From CAZVEV01 sp964625865 (lineage in GTDB: Bacteria > Planctomycetota > Phycisphaerae > SM23-33), in NCBI GenBank assembly GCA_964625865.1, contig CAZVEV010000174.1, positions 1 through 12,745 of the forward strand: 12,745 bases of DNA, written 5' to 3'. This document shows positions 1 to 6,048 of this stretch, piece after piece. The first letter of the stretch is position 1, and each line of letters begins with the position of its first letter. The translations under genes were made by a program, and so were the position numbers. The notes below the pieces were generated by a model. It did not search any database, was not told the origin of the DNA, and saw nothing but the letters and a program-made list of their open reading frames with translations.

Positions 1-847
1 CCGGTTCGCCGGCCGCCGCGGGGGCCGGCGCCGCCGGGGCGGCCGGGGCCTCGACCGCCGGGGCGGCGGCGGGGGCCGGCGCGGGCTCGGCGCGGCCCAT
101 GGTGGGCCTGGCGCTGCGGCGCCGCGGGGCGGGTTTCTCCGACACGTCGGCCTTGACGGTCCGACCGGCCAGGCCCTCCTGGGCGGCCGTGCAGATCTCC
201 CGAACGATGATGTCGATGCCTCGCATCGCGTCGTCGTTGCCGGGGATCGGGATGTCCACCACGTCCGGATCGCTGTCGGTGTCGAGCAGGCAGATGACGG
301 GGATCTTCATCTTGATCGCTTCGCGGATGGCGATTACCTCGCGCCGCTGGTCAATCACGACCACCGCGCCGGGCAGGCGGGTCATCTTTCGGATCCCGCC
401 GAGGTTGCGCTGGATCTTGCGCATCTCACGCCGCAACGAGGCGCCCTGCTTCTTGGAGTAGGCGTCCAGCATGCCGTCGGCTTCGAGTTGCTCGAGTTCT
501 TCCAGTCGCCCGATCCGCTTGCGGATCTCGCGGAAGTTCGTCAACGTCCCGCCCAGCCATCGGTCGATCACCCAGTGCATCCCGACCTCGTCGGCACGGT
601 CCTGGACGCTCTTCCTGGCCTGGCGTTTCGTGCCGACGATCACAATGTCCTTGCCCTGGCCGACCGCACGCGTGACAAACTTCTTGGCCAGAAGCAGCCC
701 GCGCAGGGTTTCCTTGATGTTGACGATGTGGATGAGGTTTCGCTTGCCGAAGATATACGGCTTCATCTTCGGGTTCCACCGGCTGGCGCGGTGCCCGTAG
801 TGGATGCCCGCCTCGATCATTTCCTTAACGAGTTCTGCAGTAGTCAA
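1..847 (-). CDS. rpsB: 30S ribosomal protein S2 (3' end beyond left edge)
   Basis: Small-subunit ribosomal protein S2, part of the 30S platform. The visible 282 residues follow the family throughout: EAGIHYGHRASRWNPKMKPYI at about 12-32, IVGTKRQA at 70-77, DRWLGGTLTNF at 95-105, LPGAVVVIDQRRE at 158-170, and IPVICLLDTDSDPD then IPIPGNDDA at 182-207. The start is read as TTG at 847-845, because this adds the usual MTTAELVKEM lead-in and GGTGGAG lies 8 nt upstream. The ATG nine codons further in (820-818) would cut into the conserved N-terminus. After about residue 236 the protein continues as an Ala/Pro-rich low-complexity tail still open at the window edge, longer than the compact form in many bacteria. 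tsf usually follows rpsB but would lie outside the window. Identity is certain; only the start codon is inferred. Confidence 0.97.
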   Translation of the reverse strand, partial: MTTAELVKEMIEAGIHYGHRASRWNPKMKPYIFGKRNLIHIVNIKETLRGLLLAKKFVTRAVGQGKDIVIVGTKRQARKSVQDRADEVGMHWVIDRWLGGTLTNFREIRKRIGRLEELEQLEADGMLDAYSKKQGASLRREMRKIQRNLGGIRKMTRLPGAVVVIDQRREVIAIREAIKMKIPVICLLDTDSDPDVVDIPIPGNDDAMRGIDIIVREICTAAQEGLAGRTVKADVSEKPAPRRRSARPTMGRAEPAPAPAAAPAVEAPAAPAAPAPAAAGEP

Positions 848-879
848 GTTCGCATCTCCACCTGCTGTCCCAGATTAGG

Positions 880-971
880 GCATCCGGGGCCAGAGGATGC
901 TTCTTGTTTCGCCCCGTGGGGCAGACCATTTCACACGCGGTGTTTATATTCCGGGAGAACCAATCTCCCGG
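880..971 (-). promoter_or_regulatory. Structured rpsB 5' leader (three hairpins)
   Basis: Between the proposed promoter and the rpsB start the transcript could form three successive hairpins. The first is a perfect 8-bp stem (951-958 with 964-971, CCGGGAGA/TCTCCCGG, 5-nt loop). The second is a short GC stem (911-914 with 919-922). The third is a 6-bp stem (880-885 with 895-900, GCATCC/GGATGC). None is followed by a U-run, so they do not look like intrinsic terminators. Leaders of rpsB are known sites of S2 autoregulation in other bacteria. That this one works the same way is inference; no known leader family was matched. Confidence 0.4.
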
Positions 972-986
972 CGCACCGAGTAAAGC

Positions 987-1042
987 GAAGTAATTTACCG
1001 TCTGCAAACGCCAGCGTCAAGTGTCCGCAGGTAAATTATTTC
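987..1042. repeat. Imperfect 13-bp inverted repeat around the rpsB promoter
   Basis: The arms GAAGTAATTTACC (987-999) and GGTAAATTATTTC (1030-1042) pair at 12 of 13 positions, including 9 uninterrupted bp (991-999 with 1030-1038). One arm covers the -10 box. The -35 box lies between the arms. The other arm is an AT-rich block about 10 bp upstream of -35. It could be a two-site operator, or one arm could act as an UP element. Confidence 0.45.
992..1020 (-). promoter_or_regulatory. Sigma70-type promoter for rpsB
   Basis: Minus strand: TTGACG (1020-1015, 5/6 to consensus), a 17-nt spacer, then TAAATT (997-992, 4/6). Transcription would begin near 985 and leave a leader of about 138 nt before the TTG start of rpsB. 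The spacer length and position fit well. No transcription data are available. Confidence 0.55.
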
Positions 1043-1087
1043 GGAAGTGCGCGAGGACAGCCTGCCGAACGCGCGAGATGCGGACGG

Positions 1088-3520
1088 TCAGACGGCCCCG
1101 GAGGGCTTACGGAGTTTGGCCAGCCATCCGTCGACGCACTTGATGCGTGCGGAGATTTCCGCGGTGGCGTCATACCCGTCGAGTTTTGGCGCGATCTGGG
1201 CCAGCACGTCGACGAGGGCCTTCTCGATCTTCGCGTCGGGCTTGGGGGCAGTGATGGTCTTCTTGAGTTCCTCGACGAGCGGCTCGACGGCCCGTTCGCC
1301 CATGCCCTTGAGTTGGGCCTCGGCGGCGCGGGCGGCGGCGGCATCGGCGCCGACCAGTTGCGGAACAAGCTTGCCCACCCGAACCCTGTCGGCGGCGACC
1401 TGCTTGGCGCGGGCATCGGTCAGCGTGGCGCCCAGGGCGCGCTTCTCGTCAGCGGACAAGCGGTCGTCCTTGCCGAACTGCTCGACGGCGGCCGACGCGA
1501 TCAGCACGACCTGCGAGAACTGCCCCTCGGCCAGCAGGGCCTTGAGGCGGGCGTTCAGGGCCTTGCGGGCCTCGGCGAAGGCTTCGGCGCCTGTCTGGGC
1601 GGCCATCACCTTGACGGCCTCCGGATTGACCGAGGCCAACAGGGCTTTGACCCACTCGAGCCAGGCCGCCTGCGTCTCCGGGCTCTCGGTCTTGGCCAGG
1701 GCGGTATGGACTTCGCGGAGCAGTGCGGCGGCTTCGGCGGGGCGTGCGGCGGCCATCAGGACGGCGGCCAACTCCCGCTGGCGGGTCGGCAGGTCGGGGG
1801 ACTTCGCGGCGGCCAGCGCGGCGACCAGCAACTGGCCGACCTCTATCCGCTGATCGGAGACGCCCTCCCGCTTGGCCAGGGTCTGCCACACGGTGTCCAG
1901 CACGTCGGGGGCCGCCTCCTGGAGGATGGGCATGATCACGTCCCAGGCCTGCTTCTGGACGGCGGCGTCGGCCTCCACGCTGGGGCGGGTGCGCTCGAGG
2001 ATCGTCTGCAGGTGCGTCGCGCCGTCCAGCTTGGCCACCGCCACGATGGCCGCCTGGCGCACGCCCCGGTCGGCGTCGCTGACCAGGGGCACGATGGAGG
2101 CGGCCAGCTTCGGCTGGCCCAACCCCGCCAGTCCGTTGACCGCGGCGAGGCGAACGGTTGCGGCCTGGTCTTTCAGCGCATCCTGCAGCACGGCGGTGAC
2201 GGCCTTGTTCGGCACGATGCCCATCGCCGTCAGCAGCGCCTCGCGCAGGGCCGCCCCGTCGGCGGTGTGGCCGTTTTGGCGATATCGTTCAACCAGCACA
2301 CGGGCCACCTGTTCCCGCTGGGCGTCGGCAAAGGGGTGCTTCTGTGCGATTCGTCCCAAGGCCAGGGCGGCCGCGGCGGCAACGTCCTCGTACTTTGAGC
2401 CGACCTCGGTCAGTACGGCGGGGACGGCCTTCGGATCGCGGAGCTGCCCCAGCGCGATCAGCAGTCCCTCGCGAACGGACTGGCTGGTCTCGGCCTTCAG
2501 CCGCGCCAGGAGCGTCTTGACCGCCGCGTCGCCATTGAGATTAGCCACCAGCAGCGCCGATGACCGCCGCACGCGATCGTCCTTGTCGGTCAGGAGCGTA
2601 TAGATCTGCTGGACCAGTTCGGGCGCGATCTTCGCGCCGACGAGAGTCTGGCGATTGGCCAGTTCCAGCCCCGCCATGCGAACCACCGCCAGCGGGGCCT
2701 TGAGGTAGCCCAGCAGCGCCGCGTCGCGCCCGGCGGCGGGGGTTCCGGCGTACAGTGCGGGAACGGCCTTGACCACCCACTCGCGGAGCAGCACGTTCTC
2801 GGCTTCGACGGCCGCCTTGGCGCGGGCGAGGCTTTCGGCCAGGTCCGCCACCCACACCGTGCGCGGGCGGTTGCGGTTCTTCTGCCACCAGATCTTCCAT
2901 CGCACCGGATCGTTGCCGAACGTGCGGATGCTCGTCAGGGTCGTCAGGGCCCCAGCCGCCGCGTCGCGAATGGCTGCGTCGTTGTCGTCCAGGAGTTGGA
3001 TCAGCGCGTCGACGGCCTTCTTGTCGAGCACGCCCTGGAGAATCGTGATGACCTCGAGGCGCACCGCGCGTTCGGTCTTCGGATTGTGCACGAGCTTCAT
3101 CAGCCGGTCGTGCACGCCGTGGTTCTTGTATGTCGCCAGCGCCCGGGCGGCCGGACCACGAACCGAGGCTTCCGTCCCGATCAGCATGGCCATCAGCGGG
3201 TCGATGAAGACCTTGTTGTCCCCGGCGCCGGCGGCGATGGCCTGGGCGACGGCAATCTGGGCCGGGCGGTTGTCATTGGCTTCGAGGAATCCCCGCAAGG
3301 CCGCCGCCGCCTGGGGGTAGTTCCGCTTGAGCAGTTGCTGGGCCGCCTCGAGCTTGGTCTTGGCCACCCGCGCCGGGTCGGCCAACTGGCCCGTCAGCAG
3401 GCGCAGGTCCGTCTGCTCGGCTTCCGTCAGTTCGGGCATGGGGGCCGTCTGGGCACAGAGCCCCCCCGCTGCCACAAGGCAGACGATAACCGCGACCGCA
3501 ATCCGTAGTGTCTTCGTCAT
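1088..3520 (-). CDS. Exported HEAT-repeat protein
   Basis: An 810-residue protein built mainly of alpha-helical HEAT-like repeats, probably a scaffold for protein interactions outside the cytoplasm. Residues 1-23 form a signal peptide (MTKTLRI, a hydrophobic core, then GLCA/QT). The Cys at 22 lacks a proper lipobox, so cleavage by signal peptidase I is likelier than lipidation. Repeat-like helix pairs are clear at about 82-200 (VRGPAARALAT, IRDAAAGALTTL) and 265-505 (VRRSSALLVANL, VRLAAVNGLAGLG, VRQAAIVAVAKL). Between them FGNDPVRWKIWWQKN (W208, W211, W212) is a motif I associate with planctomycete HEAT proteins. Residues 560-810 are Ala-rich and helical but poorly repeat-like. No enzyme motif is visible. 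No Shine-Dalgarno sequence precedes the ATG at 3520, but the signal peptide fixes the start. It is transcribed toward rpsB, 240 bp away, with its own promoter. Confidence 0.85.
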   Translation of the reverse strand: MTKTLRIAVAVIVCLVAAGGLCAQTAPMPELTEAEQTDLRLLTGQLADPARVAKTKLEAAQQLLKRNYPQAAAALRGFLEANDNRPAQIAVAQAIAAGAGDNKVFIDPLMAMLIGTEASVRGPAARALATYKNHGVHDRLMKLVHNPKTERAVRLEVITILQGVLDKKAVDALIQLLDDNDAAIRDAAAGALTTLTSIRTFGNDPVRWKIWWQKNRNRPRTVWVADLAESLARAKAAVEAENVLLREWVVKAVPALYAGTPAAGRDAALLGYLKAPLAVVRMAGLELANRQTLVGAKIAPELVQQIYTLLTDKDDRVRRSSALLVANLNGDAAVKTLLARLKAETSQSVREGLLIALGQLRDPKAVPAVLTEVGSKYEDVAAAAALALGRIAQKHPFADAQREQVARVLVERYRQNGHTADGAALREALLTAMGIVPNKAVTAVLQDALKDQAATVRLAAVNGLAGLGQPKLAASIVPLVSDADRGVRQAAIVAVAKLDGATHLQTILERTRPSVEADAAVQKQAWDVIMPILQEAAPDVLDTVWQTLAKREGVSDQRIEVGQLLVAALAAAKSPDLPTRQRELAAVLMAAARPAEAAALLREVHTALAKTESPETQAAWLEWVKALLASVNPEAVKVMAAQTGAEAFAEARKALNARLKALLAEGQFSQVVLIASAAVEQFGKDDRLSADEKRALGATLTDARAKQVAADRVRVGKLVPQLVGADAAAARAAEAQLKGMGERAVEPLVEELKKTITAPKPDAKIEKALVDVLAQIAPKLDGYDATAEISARIKCVDGWLAKLRKPSGAV

Positions 3521-3574
3521 GAGAGGAGCCCGAAACTCGCGCTGTCACAAGGATCCCAACCGGATGTTGCCGTC

Positions 3575-3603
3575 TATATATAGTCTATCGGCTCGATTGT
3601 CAA
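3575..3603 (-). promoter_or_regulatory. Sigma70-type promoter for the HEAT-repeat gene
   Basis: Minus strand: perfect TTGACA (3603-3598), a 17-nt spacer and TATATA (3580-3575). The surrounding TATATATA run would also allow a 15-nt spacer. The inferred start of transcription near 3568 leaves a 5' UTR of about 48 nt. It is an AT-rich island in a GC-rich gap, directly upstream of the gene. Confidence 0.65.
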
Positions 3604-3773
3604 ATCCCCCCACTTTGAACACATGTTTGGTACGCGTGCGGGCGGTGTTTCGTTCACGGTCGCGCCATCGCCCAGGGGGACCGCGTCCGACGTCGCCCCG
3701 AACTGCGACGGGCCGGTTTGCCGCGCAAGACGTTGAATCCCACACGGCCGAACAGTATGCAACGCGACGGTAG

Positions 3774-4144
3774 CGTCCCAAAGGTGTAGGAGGGTTTCCA
3801 GAGACAGAAGGAGGCGTTCGGCCAGGCACTGACTCCACCGGGCGGTCCGTCAGGCCCCGGAGGGGTCGTCAGCACTTCGCCGGGGGTCGAGCCACGCGAG
3901 GCCCCCGGTATGGTCTCTCGTACGCTCCGAGCCCCGGAGGGGTGACAGAACGTCTTGTCAAAACAGGAGTTGCTTCCGACCCCTCCGGGGCCGGGCGTGT
4001 AGAGGACCGTTTGCCGGGGGCCGCCCTGCGCTGCGCTTGGGCAACCCCCGGCCAAAGGCTCAGGACCCTTTCAGGGCCCAGGAACACGACGAGTGCGAAC
4101 ATCCGGGCTGGTATGCCGACAATCCCTCCTACACCTTTGGGACG
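3774..4144. repeat. 371-bp MITE-like element with perfect 21-bp terminal inverted repeats
   Basis: The ends 3774-3794 (beginning CGTCCCAAAGGTGTAGG) and 4124-4144 are exact reverse complements over 21 bp. Inside are more self-complementary blocks: GCCCCGGAGGGGT at 3931-3943 matching inverted ACCCCTCCGGGGC at 3979-3991, a direct copy at 3854-3866, and GCCGGGGG (4013-4020) pairing with CCCCCGGC (4045-4052). There is no convincing coding frame. ACGGTA occurs at both borders (3767-3772 and 4142-4147), a possible target duplication if the true ends lie a few bases in. A non-autonomous transposable element or a structured interspersed repeat are both possible; copy number elsewhere is unknown. Confidence 0.6.
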
Positions 4145-4204
4145 GTAATCACAGTCGTCCCCGAGCCGGCGACGATGGCGCTGGCGGCGATGGCCTGTGT
4201 GCAT
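4142..4204 (+). pseudogene. Relic of a PEP-CTERM C-terminal signal
   Basis: Plus-strand translation reads TVITVVPEPATMALAAMAC. The VPEPAT motif followed by a hydrophobic stretch is the hallmark of a PEP-CTERM sorting signal. The usual C-terminal Arg cluster is missing; the frame runs into HLLAPALQQAP and then the 14-bp tandem array. Upstream, the same frame passes into the right inverted repeat of the 371-bp element (NPSYTFGT), and no PEP-CTERM protein body precedes it. It is read as the tail of a lost gene broken by repeats. Only the motif supports this, so chance is not excluded. Confidence 0.4.
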
Positions 4205-4217
4205 CTACTTGCGCCTG

Positions 4218-4288
4218 CCCTTCAACAGGCTCCCTACGACTTCGCTCCCTTCGGCAAGCTCCCTTCGGCAGGCTCCCTTCGACAGGCT
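4218..4288. repeat. 14-bp tandem repeat array (about five units)
   Basis: Consecutive units of about CCCTTCGGCAGGCT lie at 4218-4231, 4232-4246 (diverged, 15 bp), 4247-4260, 4261-4274 and 4275-4288. The last three differ from each other at one or two bases. The final unit runs into CTCAGG, giving the CTTCGACAGGCTCAGG word that recurs in intergenic DNA of many bacteria. The array lies just downstream of the minus-strand PEP-CTERM gene. Confidence 0.75.
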
Positions 4289-4326
4289 CAGGATCTACGA
4301 CAGGGCCTAACGACAGGATCTACGAC
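4289..4326. repeat. 13-bp direct repeat overlapping a gene end
   Basis: CAGGATCTACGAC occurs exactly at 4289-4301 and 4314-4326, with 12 nt between. The second copy lies inside the last codons of the minus-strand PEP-CTERM gene, and the stop codon (4309-4307) lies between the two copies. The C-terminal tail of that protein is therefore partly made of repeat sequence. Confidence 0.6.
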
Positions 4327-5245
4327 GCCGCCGCAAGCCCAGCAGGCCCAGGGCGGCCAGGGCCAGCGTGGACGGTTCGGGAACCGCCTGCAGGAACTGG
4401 CCTGACGTCAGGGCCGTGTCGGAGTACCGCGCCTCGTCGGTGAGGTGCGTGAGCGTGTTGGTCAACGTCTCCCCCGGCCCGGGCGTGCCCGGTTTGGCCA
4501 CGAACGTCGCGGGGAACTGGAGGTTCATGTCCCGGGCGAAGTTGTCAGTCATAGTGATGGTGTCCGTGTCGACGTTGACGTAGTCGATGTAGAGCTTGTA
4601 CACGCCCCTGCCGTCCTCCCCGGCGCTGGTGTTGTCGTACGTTACCGCGATGTGATGCCACTCACCATCGGCGATGTCCACTGTGGACAGGGGAATGCTG
4701 ACCGAAGCGTCATCGGCGTTGTTGCCGTCAATCAGATCGACGCCGGAATACGTCCGCGGCGTTCCGGCATAGGGTTCGAACCGCGTCCTCCATCCCTTGT
4801 TGAAGTCGCCGGGATCGTCGCCCTTGTTCTCGTACTGCGACAGCATATTGACCGTGCCGTTGGCGATCGAGTAACTCGAGATCTTGATGAACTGCTCGTA
4901 GGTGAAGTCGGCGTTGGTCACCTTGAACGCCGACTGGCTGGCCCTCAGGTACGCCGACATGCCGGTATTGCCGCTCTCGTCGCGGGTGTGATAGGTCGTG
5001 CCGACAATCGAGCCGCCGTTGGCGACGGTCGTAGCGGCGACCGGGTCGTAGATCTGCGGCCCGGCCTTGTCCGGGCTGGACACCAGCGACGCGCTGTTGC
5101 CCCCCTGCTTCGTGACGTCGTAGTTGTTGGCCGTTTCATCGTCGAGCAGGTCGCTGCTCTCGAAACGCCAGTATCCGACCGTGGCCGCCCCGGCTGAACC
5201 GGCCAGCAACGCAAGGGCCAGGAGTGTGACGAGCATATGTTTCAT
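4307..5245 (-). CDS. LamG-like PEP-CTERM exported protein
   Basis: A 312-residue exported protein with one laminin-G/concanavalin-A-like jelly roll, probably an adhesin or glycan-binding surface protein. The signal peptide is MKHMLVTLLALALLAGSAGA/A (1-20). The LamG domain spans about 23-285: VGYWRFESSD opens it, and DGEWHHIAVTYDN (193-205) with YKLYIDYVNVD (216-226) is the classic LamG core. VPEPSTLALAALGLLGLRRRRR (288-309) is a complete PEP-CTERM signal, recognised by exosortase for sorting to the surface or matrix. The ATG at 5245 is chosen because GGAG lies about 8 nt upstream and the signal peptide begins there; a GTG 20 codons earlier (5305) would add a charged lead with no support. The final RSCR after the Arg cluster appears to come from a flanking repeat. 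Confidence 0.85.
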   Translation of the reverse strand: MKHMLVTLLALALLAGSAGAATVGYWRFESSDLLDDETANNYDVTKQGGNSASLVSSPDKAGPQIYDPVAATTVANGGSIVGTTYHTRDESGNTGMSAYLRASQSAFKVTNADFTYEQFIKISSYSIANGTVNMLSQYENKGDDPGDFNKGWRTRFEPYAGTPRTYSGVDLIDGNNADDASVSIPLSTVDIADGEWHHIAVTYDNTSAGEDGRGVYKLYIDYVNVDTDTITMTDNFARDMNLQFPATFVAKPGTPGPGETLTNTLTHLTDEARYSDTALTSGQFLQAVPEPSTLALAALGLLGLRRRRRSCR

Positions 5246-5318
5246 CGTAGAATCTCCGTTCTGCCAACGGTCGCAGACGTAGTGCGGTTGACGTGTCCTC
5301 AACACCGCTTCCCGTTCC

Positions 5319-5339
5319 GATCACCAGCGACCGGTGACC
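5319..5339 (-). promoter_or_regulatory. Hairpin in the leader of the PEP-CTERM gene
   Basis: Minus strand GGTCACC (5339-5333) pairs with GGTGATC (5325-5319) through seven pairs including one G-U, with a 7-nt loop. It lies in the leader of about 200 nt between the promoter and the ATG at 5245. No U-run follows. Its role is unknown. Confidence 0.35.
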
Positions 5340-5458
5340 ATTCAAATGATACTGCCGCCTCTAGGCGTAGCCGGTAACAATCACCGACACTAATAAAGAC
5401 TATACCCAACCCAGCCTGCATTTGAGGCCCAGAGACCGACCCTGAGCCGACAACAAAT

Positions 5459-5487
5459 AATATACCCCCCGAGCCCGGCTGTGTCAA
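5459..5487 (-). promoter_or_regulatory. Near-consensus sigma70 promoter for the PEP-CTERM gene
   Basis: Minus strand: perfect TTGACA (5487-5482), a 17-nt spacer that is mostly G/C, and TATATT (5464-5459, 5/6). This is the best promoter match in the window. It implies transcription from about 5452 and a leader of about 207 nt upstream of the ATG at 5245. Confidence 0.7.
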
Positions 5488-5583
5488 GGCATATCTAAAA
5501 AGAATCTTCGTCTGAAATGAACCGGGCGGCACTGAGAAACGTCGTCTCTTCACACGGGCAAGTGGTGCGCGAGGGAGCAGAAA

Positions 5584-5816
5584 TGGGCGTGGTTCAGAAA
5601 GGGCTGATTCCGGGTAACACTCTGGTGCAATTGAACACGGCGTCGCCGGATAGGCCGGTAGCCCGTAGTCAGTAGCCGGGAAAGAACAGCGGATAACGGC
5701 TTATTCAAGAACGCCCTGCAATACCGGAAGCCCTCCGCGCCAGCAGACACCGACTACGGACTACTGGCTACCGGCTACTTCGCCCGCGACTGTTACCCTC
5801 TTCTGAACCACGCCCA
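5584..5816. repeat. 233-bp palindromic MITE-like element, 16-bp terminal inverted repeats
   Basis: TGGGCGTGGTTCAGAA (5584-5599) and TTCTGAACCACGCCCA (5801-5816) are perfect inverse copies. Nested inside are GGGTAACA (5612-5619) with TGTTACCC (5791-5798), and a longer imperfect pair built on GCCGGTAGCC (near 5653-5680) with its inverse near 5750-5778, about 23 of 27 matching. The whole unit can fold into one long hairpin. No ORF or clear target duplication is seen. It lies in the divergent gap between the PEP-CTERM gene and the esterase gene. Confidence 0.65.
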
Positions 5817-5845
5817 GTAATGGAACGCACGAGCCTCTTCGATTG

Positions 5846-5878
5846 GGGGAAACATCGGTAGCGTGCCACCGTTTCCCC
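5846..5878 (+). promoter_or_regulatory. Strong hairpin upstream of the esterase gene
   Basis: GGGGAAAC (5846-5853) pairs perfectly with GTTTCCCC (5871-5878), and an inner GGT/ACC (5857-5859 with 5868-5870) extends the stem. No T-run follows on either strand, so it does not look like a terminator. It lies just upstream of the proposed esterase promoter and could be an operator or cruciform. Confidence 0.35.
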
Positions 5879-5925
5879 AGGTTGCCCCGAAGCCCGTCAA
5901 CCGTCTTCCAGGAGCCAACTCGCCC

Positions 5926-5953
5926 TTGCCATGGCGACTGGAACCGGTACGAT
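5926..5953 (+). promoter_or_regulatory. Possible promoter for the esterase gene
   Basis: TTGCCA (5926-5931, 5/6), a 16-nt spacer and TACGAT (5948-5953, 4/6). It would give a 5' UTR of about 90 nt before the ATG at 6049. The match is moderate and could be chance in this composition. Confidence 0.35.
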
Positions 5954-6048
5954 CATGGCAGACGCCCCGCGATCCCGATGCGCGTCGGGACGGGCAGAGA
6001 GTTCAACCGGCAGATGCCGGATCAGTCGCCACCGACAGGACGGATGAG

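Noticed and set aside
951..971. Perfect 8-bp hairpin as a terminator for the HEAT gene
   Set aside because: No T-run follows on either strand, and it lies downstream of the proposed rpsB promoter, so it would block rpsB.
488..2398. Long plus-strand open frame of 636 codons opposite rpsB and the HEAT gene
   Set aside because: It is antisense to two well-supported genes, spans their intergenic region, shows no family motif and has the Gly/Leu/Arg-rich composition typical of GC-rich shadow frames.
3545..4204. Several overlapping small open frames in the gap between the HEAT gene and the PEP-CTERM gene
   Set aside because: They overlap one another on both strands, pass through the inverted repeats and resemble the spurious proteins often predicted in repeat DNA.
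4218..4288. Tandem 14-bp array as a CRISPR
   Set aside because: The units are directly adjacent with no spacers and are too short; no cas gene is near.
4445..5197. Plus-strand open frame opposite the LamG PEP-CTERM gene
   Set aside because: It lies wholly antisense to a gene with signal peptide, LamG core and sorting signal, and has no start signal or motif.
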